Shown here piece after piece: positions 28,922 through 38,703 of a stretch of 64,000 nucleotides of DNA (position 1 is its first letter; each line of letters begins with the position of its first letter). The position numbers and the translations under genes are program-made. Where the stretch lies: NCBI GenBank assembly GCA_017632345.1, contig JAGBRL010000031.1:1-64000 (forward strand). The letters run 5' to 3'. The stretch comes from Paludibacteraceae bacterium (GTDB taxonomy: Bacteria; Bacteroidota; Bacteroidia; Bacteroidales; Paludibacteraceae). Under the pieces are notes generated by a model. The model was given only the letters and a program-made list of their open reading frames with translations. It did no database searches and had not been told where the DNA came from.

Positions 28922-29226
28922 ACCTGACCTACCGACATTAAGTTTCTGACTCGCCTTATCATAATCCGTTCCGGACAAGACCGCATGGCAAAACTCTTAG
29001 ACATGCCGCACACACCGTACTTTGCATTCAGATAATAGCACAAAAAATAGTCCGCCACAGCCACAAGCGCAGCCACCGTCACTGCTATAAACTGGCTAAT
29101 AAAAGCCAGCACAAAATAGATTGCCACAGCCACAACTATGCCCGCCGCAAAATATAAGATAAACTGCTCTTTCAAGCCGTAGAAATCAAGCGGACGCCCA
29201 ACTCCCTTATTCACAACGTAATCCAT
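28918..29226 (-). CDS. traF: TraF conjugation protein (DUF4133, VirB3-like)
   Basis: 102-residue inner membrane protein with two helices (QFILYFAAGIVVAVAIYFVL and IAVTVAALVAVADYFLCYYL). It shows the family start YVVNKGVGRPLDFYGLKEQF and the C-terminal NAKYGVCGMSK...RIMIRR pattern of DUF4133. Stop and traG start overlap by 4 bp. It is 50 bp downstream of traE. Confidence 0.9.
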   Translation of the reverse strand: MDYVVNKGVGRPLDFYGLKEQFILYFAAGIVVAVAIYFVLAFISQFIAVTVAALVAVADYFLCYYLNAKYGVCGMSKSFAMRSCPERIMIRRVRNLMSVGQV

Positions 29227-29276
29227 AGAAACCTCCTCTGAAGATGCTCCTTAAAAAGAAGCACCCTCCTAAATAA

Positions 29277-29600
29277 TCACACGTTGAAAAAACTTTTAAC
29301 CAAAGTGATGACAACCACAGCAAAGACCAACGAGCCAATCCAGCTGCCTGCGGTCTTTGTCGTGTCCGGATCGCCAGACGACCATTTAGAATAAACCTTG
29401 AAAGCGCCGACCAAAGCCATTATGGCACAAACAACATAAAACAAATCACAAGCCACAGCAAAATAGCTCTTCACCTCATTTGTAGCTCCGGTTAAAGCCG
29501 CTGTCCGGCTTGACGTTGAAGACTGGGCAAACATCAAACCTGATGAAAACGCAACTGAAATCACAGTCGTCAACCCTCTTTTAAAGACATTTTTTTTCAT
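29277..29600 (-). CDS. traE: TraE conjugation protein (DUF4134, VirB2-like)
   Basis: 107 residues: a signal-like helix (LTTVISVAFSSGLMFAQ), then two hydrophobic segments (LFYVVCAIMALVGAFKVYSKW and WIGSLVFAVVVITLVKSFF) separated by SSGDPDTTKTAGSW. The GAFKVYxKWxxGDPD motif is diagnostic of DUF4134. Its size and topology match a pilin-like subunit. It is the first recognisable tra gene, with 283 non-coding bases before it. Confidence 0.92.
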   Translation of the reverse strand: MKKNVFKRGLTTVISVAFSSGLMFAQSSTSSRTAALTGATNEVKSYFAVACDLFYVVCAIMALVGAFKVYSKWSSGDPDTTKTAGSWIGSLVFAVVVITLVKSFFNV

Positions 29601-29883
29601 AAATTTTTATTTAAAAACAAATCATATTCCGACTGCCACAAAGCAGCACATAAGCTCATTTGCCACCCAAACACATAAGGCAATATCTACAAATCACGTC
29701 CCGCAGTTTACATATTCTGAAATTTGTCACGGACACTTTTGAGCACATCCCGTCTATTTACACTAAGACTTACTCAGTCACGAAGTCCGCATCACATCTT
29801 CTCAAAGACATGACCAATCTAAACAAAATATTTTTCTAAATCGGCTCGACCTAATTTGCAGAAGCAGCCTCGCGGGAATTGCA
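29601..29883. other. Non-coding spacer inside the tra operon, 283 bases
   Basis: Separates the small first gene from traE. No open frame, strong hairpin or exact TANNTTTG box was found on the minus strand; only short imperfect inverted repeats. It could be a leader or hold a second weak promoter. Confidence 0.4.
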
Positions 29884-30081
29884 CTAAGGAGAAACAGGAA
29901 CATCGAGTTCTTCAGCCTGCCGGCCTGAAGCTTGCACTGGCTCCGCCTCCCTCTTTTTACGTCTGTCATTTTTAGAAACGGAAGGCTCGTTTTTCACAAA
30001 AAACCTGAAAAACAAAAACACAACAACGTTAAACATAACAAAAGCCGTAAACACAACTAACAAAAAAAATTCCACCTTCAT
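29884..30081 (-). CDS. Small membrane protein heading the tra operon, unknown
   Basis: From the ATG at 30081 it encodes 65 residues: MKVEFFLLVVFTAFVMFNVV and onward forms one long hydrophobic helix, followed by a charged tail (KNDRRKKREAEPVQASGRQA). A GTG at 30120 would add 13 residues. It lies about 120 bases after a good promoter (30205-30234) and is the first gene of the unit. No family recognised; a small regulatory or assembly subunit is only a guess. Confidence 0.55.
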   Translation of the reverse strand: MKVEFFLLVVFTAFVMFNVVVFLFFRFFVKNEPSVSKNDRRKKREAEPVQASGRQAEELDVPVSP

Positions 30082-30204
30082 AAAACGATAGTTTTTTTTA
30101 ACACTCTGGATTACCGGCACTCACATCTTGTCTCTAAGCCGCAACCCTTTTTACCGTGACCGTCTTGCCATTTTGAAAACGTAATACAACAAAACTTCAC
30201 GACG

Positions 30205-30234
30205 CAAAGTTAGGCAAAATACTTAAACTACAAA
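30205..30234 (-). promoter_or_regulatory. Promoter of the tra/giant-protein operon
   Basis: Minus strand TTTG (30234-30231), an 18-base gap, then TAACTTTG (30212-30205), a close match to the Bacteroidetes -33/-7 consensus. Start of transcription would be near 30200. Confidence 0.6.
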
Positions 30235-30383
30235 ACTTTTCGCACTATTTTTTTCACTATATTTTAGTTCAATTTTTCAAATTATAATTTAATTAATATT
30301 ATCTGTAATTTACAAAATCGCCAAATTTTAAATTAATTATCTATTTATCGCCTCTACAAACCTCTTCATAACAATATTTTTGC

Positions 30384-30391
30384 TAAATTTG
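30384..30391 (+). promoter_or_regulatory. -7 box of valS
   Basis: TAAATTTG matches TANNTTTG and lies 53 bases before the valS ATG. No convincing -33 element. Confidence 0.45.
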
Positions 30392-30444
30392 CAGAATTGT
30401 GCAATATATATTTAGCAGAATAAAAAAACATAAAAAATATAAAA

Positions 30445-33069
30445 ATGGAACTAGCAAGCAAATACAATCCATCTGACGTTGAGTCTAAATGGTACCAGTA
30501 TTGGTTAGACAAAGGTTTTTTCAAATCAAAAATTGACGGGCGAGAACCGTACACTGTCGTAATTCCGCCTCCAAATGTGACCGGTGTGCTGCACATGGGC
30601 CACATGCTGAACAACACGATTCAGGACATTCTCGTCCGCCGCGCAAGAATGTTAGGGAAAAACGCTTGCTGGGTGCCAGGAACGGACCACGCTTCTATCG
30701 CAACTGAGGCAAAAGTTGTGAACAAACTTGCATCCGAAGGCATCAAAAAAACTGACCTTACTCGCGACGAGTTCTTGGGCCATGCGTGGGAATGGACACA
30801 CAAGCACGGCGGAATCATCCTTGAACAGCTCAAAAAGCTGGGCGCGTCATGCGACTGGGACAGAACCGGATTCACGATGGACGACGTGCGCAGCGAAAGC
30901 GTAATAAAGGTGTTTTGCGACCTTTATCAGAAAGGCCTGATTTACCGCGGAGTGCGTATGGTGAACTGGGACCCGAAAGCTCTCACCGCACTTTCTGACG
31001 AAGAGGTTATATATAAGGAAGAACACGGCAAATTGTACTACCTCAGATACATGATTGAGGGAGAAGACGGCTATGCTGTGGTTGCTACTACTCGTCCGGA
31101 AACAATCATGGGCGACACTGCAATGTGCATAAACCCTAACGACCCTAAGAACCAGCATCTTAAAGGCAAAAAAGTAATCGTGCCGCTTGTCGGACGCGTC
31201 ATCCCTGTAATCGAAGATGATTATGTTGACGTTGAGTTTGGTACTGGTTGCCTGAAGGTAACTCCGGCTCATGATGTAAACGACTATATGCTGGGCGAAA
31301 AGTACAACCTGCAGACTATCGACATATTTAACGACAACGGAACTATAAGCGAGGCTGCCGGAATGTACGACGGAATGGACAGATTTGACGTGCGCAAACA
31401 GATCGAAAAAGACCTCGAAGCTGCCGGCTTGCTGGAAAAGACAGAAGCTTATACTAACAAGGTGGGACACTCTGAAAGAACTAACGTCGTTATCGAGCCG
31501 AAACTTTCTATGCAGTGGTTCCTTAAAATGGAACATCTCGCAAAAATCGCGCTTGAGCCTGTGATGAAAGACGACATCAAGTTCTATCCTTCTAAATACA
31601 AAAACACTTACCGCCACTGGATGGAGAACATCAAGGACTGGTGCATCAGCCGTCAGTTGTGGTGGGGACACAGAATCCCGGCTTACTTCTTGCCTGAAGG
31701 CGGATACGTTGTTGCCGAAACGGAAGAGAAAGCTTTAGCTTTGGCTAAGGAAAAGACTGGCAACGCAAATTTGACAACGGCAGACCTGCGTCAGGACGAA
31801 GACTGCCTCGACACTTGGTTCTCTTCTTGGTTGTGGCCTATCTCTTTGTTCGACGGAATCAACAACCCGGGCAACGAGGAAATCAAGTACTACTACCCTA
31901 CTGCGGACCTTGTGACTGGCCCGGACATCATCTTCTTCTGGGTTGCCAGAATGATTATGGCCGGATACGAGTACGAAGGCAAGATGCCGTTCAAGAACGT
32001 GTACTTCACAGGTATTGTGCGCGACAAGATCGGACGCAAGATGTCTAAGTCTTTAGGTAACTCGCCTGACCCGCTTGACCTCATCGACAAGTTCGGCGCT
32101 GACGGCGTGCGCATGGGTATGATGCTTTCTGCTCCTGCTGGAAACGACATTTTGTTCGACGAGGCTTTGTGCGAACAGGGTCGTAACTTCAACAATAAGA
32201 TATGGAACGCTTTCCGCCTTGTGAAAGGTTGGGAGGTTAGCGAATCTTTGGCTCAGCCGGAATCTGCTAAAGTTGCGACTGCATGGTTCGCTGAACAGCT
32301 GAACAGAGCTATCATCGAGGTTAACGACTGCTTCGACAAGTACAGAATCAGCGAGGCTCTGATGACTGTTTACAAACTCTTCTGGGACGAGTTCTCTTCT
32401 TGGTACCTTGAAATGGTGAAGCCGGCTTATCAGCAGCCTATCGACAAGGCGACTTACGAAACTACACTTTCGTTCTTCGAAAACTTGCTGAAATTGCTCC
32501 ATCCTTTCATGCCGTTCATCACAGAAGAGCTTTATCAGGCTATAAAAGAGAGAGACGCAATGGACAGCATCATGGTCAGCCTGCTTCCTGCTACTGAAAA
32601 ATATTGCAGCTGCACGCTCGACAAGATGGAGGTAACTAAAGAGATTATTGCCGGAATCAGAAACATCAGGGCCGAAAAAGGCATCAGTCCGCGAGAAGCG
32701 TTCGAAATGTTCTACAAAGGCTCTCTGGACGCAGCCAACAACTGCATCATTGAGAAACTTGCCAACATCAGCAAGATTGCGGAAGCGCCTGAATCTATAG
32801 ATGGAGCGTCCGTGACATTCATGGTAGGAACTACAGAAATATCTATTCCGCTCGGAAACAACATCAATGCGGAAGAGGAAATCTCTAAGATGGAGAGCGA
32901 AATCAAATACTTGCAAGGCTTCTTGGTTTCTGTAGAAAAGAAACTGGGCAACGAAAAGTTTGTGGCTAACGCAAAGCCTGAAGTTGTTGAGAACGAACGC
33001 AAGAAGAAAGCTGACGCAGAAAGCAAAATCGCAACTCTGCAAGCCAACATCGCCGCTCTGAAGAAGTAA
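30445..33069 (+). CDS. valS: Valine--tRNA ligase
   Basis: Cytoplasmic class I aminoacyl-tRNA synthetase charging tRNA-Val. The HIGH-type motif is [16 protein letters not shown] at residues 41-56 and the KMSKS motif [10 protein letters not shown] is near residue 532. The editing domain ([17 protein letters not shown]) and zinc-free ValS core WDRTGFTMD are present, the anticodon-binding domain follows, and the C-terminal coiled coil typical of ValS covers the last 70 residues ([18 protein letters not shown]). 874 residues is standard. Its codon use looks like that of a highly expressed gene. A strong terminator follows. Confidence 0.98.
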   Translation: MELASKYNPSDVESKWYQYWLDKGFFKSKIDGREPYTVVIPPPNVTGVLHMGHMLNNTIQDILVRRARMLGKNACWVPGTDHASIATEAKVVNKLASEGIKKTDLTRDEFLGHAWEWTHKHGGIILEQLKKLGASCDWDRTGFTMDDVRSESVIKVFCDLYQKGLIYRGVRMVNWDPKALTALSDEEVIYKEEHGKLYYLRYMIEGEDGYAVVATTRPETIMGDTAMCINPNDPKNQHLKGKKVIVPLVGRVIPVIEDDYVDVEFGTGCLKVTPAHDVNDYMLGEKYNLQTIDIFNDNGTISEAAGMYDGMDRFDVRKQIEKDLEAAGLLEKTEAYTNKVGHSERTNVVIEPKLSMQWFLKMEHLAKIALEPVMKDDIKFYPSKYKNTYRHWMENIKDWCISRQLWWGHRIPAYFLPEGGYVVAETEEKALALAKEKTGNANLTTADLRQDEDCLDTWFSSWLWPISLFDGINNPGNEEIKYYYPTADLVTGPDIIFFWVARMIMAGYEYEGKMPFKNVYFTGIVRDKIGRKMSKSLGNSPDPLDLIDKFGADGVRMGMMLSAPAGNDILFDEALCEQGRNFNNKIWNAFRLVKGWEVSESLAQPESAKVATAWFAEQLNRAIIEVNDCFDKYRISEALMTVYKLFWDEFSSWYLEMVKPAYQQPIDKATYETTLSFFENLLKLLHPFMPFITEELYQAIKERDAMDSIMVSLLPATEKYCSCTLDKMEVTKEIIAGIRNIRAEKGISPREAFEMFYKGSLDAANNCIIEKLANISKIAEAPESIDGASVTFMVGTTEISIPLGNNINAEEEISKMESEIKYLQGFLVSVEKKLGNEKFVANAKPEVVENERKKKADAESKIATLQANIAALKK

Positions 33070-33091
33070 GATTTGAAAACTTAACATAAAA

Positions 33092-33129
33092 TGAGACCGT
33101 GTCATTATAAAATTCGTGACACGGTCTTG
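33092..33129 (+). terminator. Terminator after valS
   Basis: AGACCGTGTCA pairs perfectly with TGACACGGTCT across a short AT loop, followed by TGTTTTTC. It lies 23 bases after the valS stop. Confidence 0.9.
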
Positions 33130-33486
33130 TTTTTCTTTGGTTCTTGCCTTTTAATTTATCTCGTCCAGTTTTTATCGGAACCAACCTGCAAACTCCTATC
33201 TATACATCTGATTATCAGCATTTTACCCCCCCTATTTAAAAATTTCATTTGCAAAAATTTGTTTTTGCGCGTAATTTTGTATTATATTTGTAAAATTGAT
33301 ACGCGTTAGCCACAGCCCCAACGAGGTTCAGGCTACTTGTCTAATGCAAATACATCTAATTAAAAAAATTATGAAGATTAATAACTTTTGCAAAACGTGT
33401 GATTAGAAAATATATCGCAGCACAAAATAAACTTTTGGAATCCAAAGGGGTAAATTATAGAGTAGGATATTAAATTTAAAGACTTA
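33130..33486. other. Intergenic region with promoter for the BspA-like operon
   Basis: 357 bases. TTTG at 33258-33261, a 21-base gap and TATATTTG at 33283-33290 make a good Bacteroidetes promoter, implying a leader of about 190 bases before the ATG at 33487. The leader holds only an 11-codon frame (33371-33406) and weak stem potential; no known riboswitch was recognised. Confidence 0.5.
33258..33290 (+). promoter_or_regulatory. Promoter of the 33.5-38.4 kb operon
   Basis: TTTG, 21-base gap, TATATTTG. Full match to the Bacteroidetes housekeeping consensus. Confidence 0.6.
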
Positions 33487-34473
33487 ATGGTTCGCAAATT
33501 TTACATTATCATAGCTTTCGTCTTACTGTCGATTAACCTGTTCGCGCAGGAGTACTCGACGGGCGACATCATTGAAGAAAACGGCATCTCGTACAAGGTT
33601 CTGGTCACGTATCTGGTGGTTCACCCAAAAGAGTCTCCCGACACTATTAAAGGTCCTGACAAATTCTATCAGGCAGGCGAACTGATGGTGGTGAAGGTGG
33701 ACAAGGGTTTGAAAGATGTTGTCATACCTCCTGAGGTGGGCAGATTCAAAGTCATAGGTCTTACCGACAGCCTCTTCTATGAACATGAGCACGACAGAAT
33801 TTGGTTGCCCGACCTCAGTTTCGCTGGGAACGGCTGCTTTGCCAAACTAAAGATGGGCAGCGGGGCTTTGGTCATTCACAACATTTCAAATCTCGGAATG
33901 GCTGTGTTCGACGAACTTGACGCAGACTTGATTTTAGACATAACAAGACAAGTCTCTTGGGGCGATTCTTTTCGTAAAATGAGGGAGGATTCTACATTTA
34001 CCACCAGCAGCCCCAAAGGATTAATTAAAGTCAACACCAGAATGCTTGGCCACGTCAAAAGCAATCCAATATACAACGATTGTTATAGTGCAAACGGACG
34101 CAATTACACAAACTGGATAAACAAAGCATTCAGGAACGACAAGGCGTTTACAAAAAACGCTCGCTTAGCTAAAAACGCTTCTTTGAGCAAGAGAACATAC
34201 TCAACCACTCCAAGAAAAAAGAAAAGAGGTCTGACAATCACCGCAGGCGTCTCAAATGTAAAAAAACTTGGATACCCTTGGGGCAATCTCACTCTAAAAT
34301 ATTACCGTCTCCCTAAATACACTGTCATGGACAAAAAGCGAAGAGTCACAAAATACTATCAGGACTTCATACCTACGGCTGACGCGACACGTAAAGAGGG
34401 ATGGTTCGTAAAGTTTGTCGGCGAGGAAGGCGAGATTAAATATAAGTTGAATGGCAAAAAAATAAGAAAATGA
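33487..34473 (+). CDS. Secreted protein with short leucine-rich-repeat-like region, unknown
   Basis: 328 residues with a signal peptide (FYIIIAFVLLSINLFAQ). The first 150 residues resemble a worn BspA-type leucine-rich-repeat protein (LKDVVIPPEVGRFKVIGLTDSLF, RIWLPDLSFAGNGCFAKL, LVIHNISNLGMAVFDEL). The basic C-terminal half (KNARLAKNASLSKRTYS, TTPRKKKRGLTI) has no recognised family. The next gene overlaps it by 4 bp and shares its overall plan (EENGISYKVL against EKDGLKYTIA), so the two are distant paralogues. No sorting domain is seen. Confidence 0.7.
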   Translation: MVRKFYIIIAFVLLSINLFAQEYSTGDIIEENGISYKVLVTYLVVHPKESPDTIKGPDKFYQAGELMVVKVDKGLKDVVIPPEVGRFKVIGLTDSLFYEHEHDRIWLPDLSFAGNGCFAKLKMGSGALVIHNISNLGMAVFDELDADLILDITRQVSWGDSFRKMREDSTFTTSSPKGLIKVNTRMLGHVKSNPIYNDCYSANGRNYTNWINKAFRNDKAFTKNARLAKNASLSKRTYSTTPRKKKRGLTITAGVSNVKKLGYPWGNLTLKYYRLPKYTVMDKKRRVTKYYQDFIPTADATRKEGWFVKFVGEEGEIKYKLNGKKIRK

Positions 34474-35573
34474 AAAGGATTACAATATTATTGATAACAC
34501 TCGCCTTCTGCGTCATTTCTTTTGCAGACCAAAGAGGTGTGACTTTTGAAAAGGATGGCTTGAAATACACCATAGCTTCTGAATACATCATATGGCACGA
34601 CGTTGCTGACCCAGCTACAGGCGAGATGAAAAAAAAATCCGAAATTAGAGGTGAAGTATATGTGAGCGGGGTTACTGTTTCTGACACCGTTGTAAAAGTT
34701 CCTGTAAAAGTGACATTCCCATCATCGTACAGCAAGAGCGAAGAAGATACTGCGACATACTATGTTTTGGGAATTGGTGAAAAAGCATTCGAGGGAGTTG
34801 TATTAAAAGACCTCTCTATACCCTACGATTTAAAATTCATCGGCGATGAGGCTTTTCGCAACATGACTATCACTAACGGCATGTTTATCGTTCAGCCTGC
34901 GAGAAGAATGGGCACCAATCTGTTCGAAGGAGTGAATGCAAAAGTACTCATAACAGGTCTGAACATCATCAGATACGAAAGAAAAACTCCTATTGTCTTT
35001 GACAAAACATTTGAAAACACTGAGAATTTACCGGAAATATACATTTCTCATTCAAGTGCAGGCGTCCAGACAAACGGCATAAACAAGCAAATCTTTTATA
35101 CCGTTGGCAAGAATATCATCGATAATTGGCTGTCTGCAAAAGACAAAGCCGATAAGGCGAGGGAATGGCCTACTTCCGGCACAGGAAGATTGTTCACCTT
35201 TAATAGCGAGAACGCCCCCTATGTCACAATTAGGATCCGCAAAAAATTCGAGAAAACTAACAAAGACATAGGAATGCTCCCTCCTTACGAATATCAATGC
35301 TGGAACCCTTACACACAGAAAAGGTATGTTTATCAAGAGTTTGCCATAAACAATTCTATCTATAGGGGAAAGACAGATGACAAGTATCTATATTTCACGA
35401 CAGACGGAAAACCAATAACAAATATAGAGAGCTTGCTCGACAGTTCTGGCAAAGATCCGTTTGGGAGACAAGTTATTTCTGCAGAAGAGCTGAAGGAAAA
35501 AAAGTCTGCAAAAGAAAGAGAAAAAAATCTCAACAAGAAACTCAACGATTTGAAATCGACATTTGGTTTTTAA
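34470..35573 (+). CDS. Secreted BspA-like leucine-rich-repeat protein
   Basis: 367 residues with signal peptide MKRITILLITLAFCVISFA. The region near residues 90-150 has the BspA pattern (VLGIGEKAFEGVVLKDLSIP, FIGDEAFRNM), then a longer unique part. The end is highly charged (EELKEKKSAKEREKNLNKKL). ATG overlaps the previous stop by 4 bp, so the genes are coupled. Paralogous to its upstream neighbour; such families are surface or periplasmic, but the role is unknown. Confidence 0.72.
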   Translation: MKRITILLITLAFCVISFADQRGVTFEKDGLKYTIASEYIIWHDVADPATGEMKKKSEIRGEVYVSGVTVSDTVVKVPVKVTFPSSYSKSEEDTATYYVLGIGEKAFEGVVLKDLSIPYDLKFIGDEAFRNMTITNGMFIVQPARRMGTNLFEGVNAKVLITGLNIIRYERKTPIVFDKTFENTENLPEIYISHSSAGVQTNGINKQIFYTVGKNIIDNWLSAKDKADKAREWPTSGTGRLFTFNSENAPYVTIRIRKKFEKTNKDIGMLPPYEYQCWNPYTQKRYVYQEFAINNSIYRGKTDDKYLYFTTDGKPITNIESLLDSSGKDPFGRQVISAEELKEKKSAKEREKNLNKKLNDLKSTFGF

Positions 35574-35599
35574 AATGAATAACAATTAAAATAAAAATT

Positions 35600-38398
35600 A
35601 TGACAAATATTAAATCTTGGATATTGGGGACGATTGCCGCATGCTCGGCGATGTTCATAAGTTGCAACAAGCCAAAGGAAAATTTGAGCAACTGCGAAGA
35701 TTATGTTTTCACCGACTCTGTTTCTAACAGCCATGTCTATGGTTTTGTATATGATGCGGACGGAAACGCATTGGCTAATGTGTTGGTGACAAGCGGAAAA
35801 GACACTGCCGTATCAAACGAAGGTGGCGTTTACTCCTTCGAAAGGTGCCGTGCCGTAAACGGAAGATGCGTTATCAAATTTGAAGACAATAACTACTTCT
35901 CTGCAATCCGCACCGCGAACATCGAAGAGGGAGAGGCAAGGGTTGACGCAATATTAATGCCTCAAGACATCAAAGAGGGAGTGACAGATGTCTCTACTTT
36001 TCAAAACTGCAATGGCACAACAATCAAAATCGGGAAAATGGAGATTGCCATTCCTGCCAATGCTTTGGTCTATGAGAACGACGGAAGGCCTTTCAATGGC
36101 ACCGTATTTGCCAGCGCTTACTATTTGAACCCGAACTCGGAAAACTTCACAAAAGAGATGCCGGGCGGAGACATGAGCGGAGTGACTTCTGATGGAAAGA
36201 GCGTGATTCTCCTGTCGTACGGAATGGTGGAAATCACTATGAAAGACTCCCTCAACCAAAAACTGCAGTTGAAGGACGGCGCAGAAAGCACTTTGACATT
36301 CCCGACTCCGGACGGATTCACAGAAGAACAGAAGCATAATGAAATTCCGCTATGGTATTTCGACGAGGAGAAAGGCACTTGGGTAGAGGAAGGCATCGCC
36401 ACAAAAAATGGCGACACCTACTCAGGGAAAATAAAACATTTCTCATGGCACAATCTTGACTATCCGTTGATGAGAGCCACTATCTGCGGACAAGTGACAA
36501 ATAAGAATGGCACTCCATTGCCTAACGTGTTGGTCACAATTTCCCAAACAAGCGCACGTACGGATAAAAACGGCAATTACTGCGCGTACGTCCCTCAAAA
36601 CACTCCGGTCTTTGTCACTGTAAAGCCTTCTGACTATGCCATTTGTCCAAACATTCCAATTTACAATGTGGACGGATTAGAGGCTACAACAACTTTCTAT
36701 CAAGATATTGTACTTCCTAATATGCCAACCATTCATGGTATAGTCACAGACAAGAAGCAAGGAATTGCTCTTCGCGACATAAGAGTATGCACAGACAAAA
36801 CATCTACAGTAACCAACAGATTAGGAGAATACACCATCTACCATAATGGCAATGATCCATTTACCTTGTTTGTGGAAAAATTAACAATCCAAAAAACAGA
36901 GAAGATGGAGTACAAATTCAATAACCCTTCGGAGATTGATGAGAACAAAAGTTATGATTTTGCGATAACACGACCAATTTATACCTGGGGGTATGTTCAC
37001 TATTCTGACAATAAAAGACGTAACAAAAGCGTATCAGTCACAGCCCTTATCAACAACAAGGAATATAAAATAAAAACGTCAGCTTCTGGCTATTATTCAT
37101 TCTATTTCAACCCAGATGTGAAGGAAATCACAACATACGTCAGCGCGAGCGACGGCTTAGGTGTGGAATCTAACAGAGTGTCCAAAAAAACTAAAGACAT
37201 TTACTGGAGTCTTTACATCCCTCAAATTATAGTTCCGACCGGTATTTCAGTAAGAGGTTACGTGAAGAACACTTGTGGAATCTCAAAAGCAAACATTTCA
37301 ATTGAATCAGGGAAGGGAAAGAACAAAAAGACCATCTCTCAATATTCTGCGTATGGATATTTTGACATAGACCTTCCTATAAGCATGGCTGGCTCTAAAG
37401 CTAAAGTCAATATTAATTGCCAAGGAAAGAAAATAACTAAAAAAATCGACCTTGATAAGAATGACATTGATTTAGGCTCTATTGAACTCTGTTCTGGCGA
37501 AAAACCGGAGCCAGACTGCATCTATGCCGTCATTGGAGAAAAGATCGTCAAATTTGACACAAAAAAAGACAGATACACGGAAATGTTCCAGAAAAACAAT
37601 AAAACTTTAGGACACAAGTATCAAGCATGGTACAAAAGTCCGGAACACAACGCCACTCTGATTCTTGAGATAATAACATATCCTGAGTATATTGACAAAT
37701 CAAACAGACTTTCCGCTTATCTTGTTTCTGATGAAATCTCTGCCTCCAGAAATGAGATCTACGCACCTAAAAACAAGGATAACATATATGAGTTCAAAAC
37801 TGGCTTTAATCTATACAACGACAAAATTGAAAGTGAGGAAGATGATGATGAAGTTTATTTGTATGGTTCAGCCAGCATTATGAACAAAAACATTACAGAC
37901 AATATCAAATCGACTTATATAGATATACAATTAAGTTCAAAAGCAACAAGCATTCTTGCCGGAAAATCTAATTCCACTGAATTTCTAACGTTGACTCTCC
38001 CTAAAGAAGCGACTAAAGATTTAGAGAGACTGCTAAGAAAGGTCGGATTCGTAGAGAAATCAACATTTATGGACGACGAAGGCAGATTCGCATCGATTTT
38101 CCTTAAGGACGATGCTGAGGCATATATTAAAAGAAACAAAGACAACACATCCGATGTGACCATATTGACACGAGAAGGGATTGGGCAAGAGCCTCTTTAC
38201 AGCTGCTGGAAGGTGGATTTCAAAAACTCGTCGCTGAAAGGCAAAGGCAAGTCTGTGGACTATCTGTGGAAGAACGAGGCAGACATAGCCCAGCTTGTCA
38301 TGTTTGGACCTATAATGGGAGTCAAATTCACAAAGACTGACATAACAGAAGACAAATGCGGCTGCGCAGCCGGAAACGGTCCTGTGGTTGCAAACTAA
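35600..38398 (+). CDS. Lipoprotein with carboxypeptidase-regulatory-like repeats, 932 residues
   Basis: Lipoprotein signal with lipobox FISC (CNKPKEN). The protein contains several CarboxypepD_reg-like (transthyretin-like) modules: SHVYGFVYDADGNALANVLV near residue 45, CGQVTNKNGTPLPNVLVTIS near 300, IHGIVTDKKQGIALRDIRV near 380 and GYVKNTCGISKANISIE near 555. Such modules are carried by many Bacteroidetes surface proteins. The last 300 residues have no family I recognise. It follows the BspA-like pair by 26 bp and ends the operon at a terminator. Probably displayed on the cell surface; ligand unknown. Confidence 0.78.
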   Translation: MTNIKSWILGTIAACSAMFISCNKPKENLSNCEDYVFTDSVSNSHVYGFVYDADGNALANVLVTSGKDTAVSNEGGVYSFERCRAVNGRCVIKFEDNNYFSAIRTANIEEGEARVDAILMPQDIKEGVTDVSTFQNCNGTTIKIGKMEIAIPANALVYENDGRPFNGTVFASAYYLNPNSENFTKEMPGGDMSGVTSDGKSVILLSYGMVEITMKDSLNQKLQLKDGAESTLTFPTPDGFTEEQKHNEIPLWYFDEEKGTWVEEGIATKNGDTYSGKIKHFSWHNLDYPLMRATICGQVTNKNGTPLPNVLVTISQTSARTDKNGNYCAYVPQNTPVFVTVKPSDYAICPNIPIYNVDGLEATTTFYQDIVLPNMPTIHGIVTDKKQGIALRDIRVCTDKTSTVTNRLGEYTIYHNGNDPFTLFVEKLTIQKTEKMEYKFNNPSEIDENKSYDFAITRPIYTWGYVHYSDNKRRNKSVSVTALINNKEYKIKTSASGYYSFYFNPDVKEITTYVSASDGLGVESNRVSKKTKDIYWSLYIPQIIVPTGISVRGYVKNTCGISKANISIESGKGKNKKTISQYSAYGYFDIDLPISMAGSKAKVNINCQGKKITKKIDLDKNDIDLGSIELCSGEKPEPDCIYAVIGEKIVKFDTKKDRYTEMFQKNNKTLGHKYQAWYKSPEHNATLILEIITYPEYIDKSNRLSAYLVSDEISASRNEIYAPKNKDNIYEFKTGFNLYNDKIESEEDDDEVYLYGSASIMNKNITDNIKSTYIDIQLSSKATSILAGKSNSTEFLTLTLPKEATKDLERLLRKVGFVEKSTFMDDEGRFASIFLKDDAEAYIKRNKDNTSDVTILTREGIGQEPLYSCWKVDFKNSSLKGKGKSVDYLWKNEADIAQLVMFGPIMGVKFTKTDITEDKCGCAAGNGPVVAN

Positions 38399-38415
38399 AT
38401 TTTGTGTTTCGGGCA

Positions 38416-38442
38416 AAAAGGAGGTCTCAAGCCTCCTTTTTT
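38416..38442 (+). terminator. Terminator of the 33.5-38.4 kb operon
   Basis: AAAAGGAGG pairs with CCTCCTTTT around TCTCAAG, followed by a T run. Confidence 0.85.
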
Positions 38443-38703
38443 CATAAATCTATATGCCAGAAAAAAAATCTTTTGAAACATTATGCCTCAAGAAAATTTA
38501 CATGAAAAACACATGCAATACAAAGAAAATCAGACTTGCTGCATGGCTTACGATGTGCATTAAGCTTTCTCACGAGTATTTCAAATCGTCAACAAGCCAC
38601 AAAATCACAAAATTTCCTCAAAGACACTAGTTTTTATTTTAATATACATTTACAATCGTTTTTTTTTGTATGTTTGCAATAACTAACAAAAAGATATATA
38701 TAT
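38443..38703. other. Intergenic region with promoter
   Basis: AT-rich spacer. TATGTTTG at 38669-38676 fits TANNTTTG and lies 27 bases before the ATG of the next gene. Nothing else seen. Confidence 0.45.

Larger units (their letters stand above)
30082..30444. other. Divergent promoter region between the tra operon and valS
   Basis: AT-rich, 363 bases, holding the tra-side promoter (30205-30234) and the valS -7 box (30384-30391). No other gene or structure was recognised. Confidence 0.6.

Noticed and set aside
8853-30234. Ordinary integrative conjugative element
   Set aside because: No integrase, relaxase, coupling protein, regulatory genes or direct-repeat boundaries were seen, and both flanks are core genes.
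30847-33105. Long open frames antisense to valS (274 and 350 residues)
   Set aside because: They run opposite to a certain gene with strong codon bias and show no family motif; they are shadows of it.
33301-33486. Riboswitch or small RNA in the leader before the BspA-like genes
   Set aside because: Only a 5-bp stem with a long loop and an 11-codon frame; no known RNA motif.
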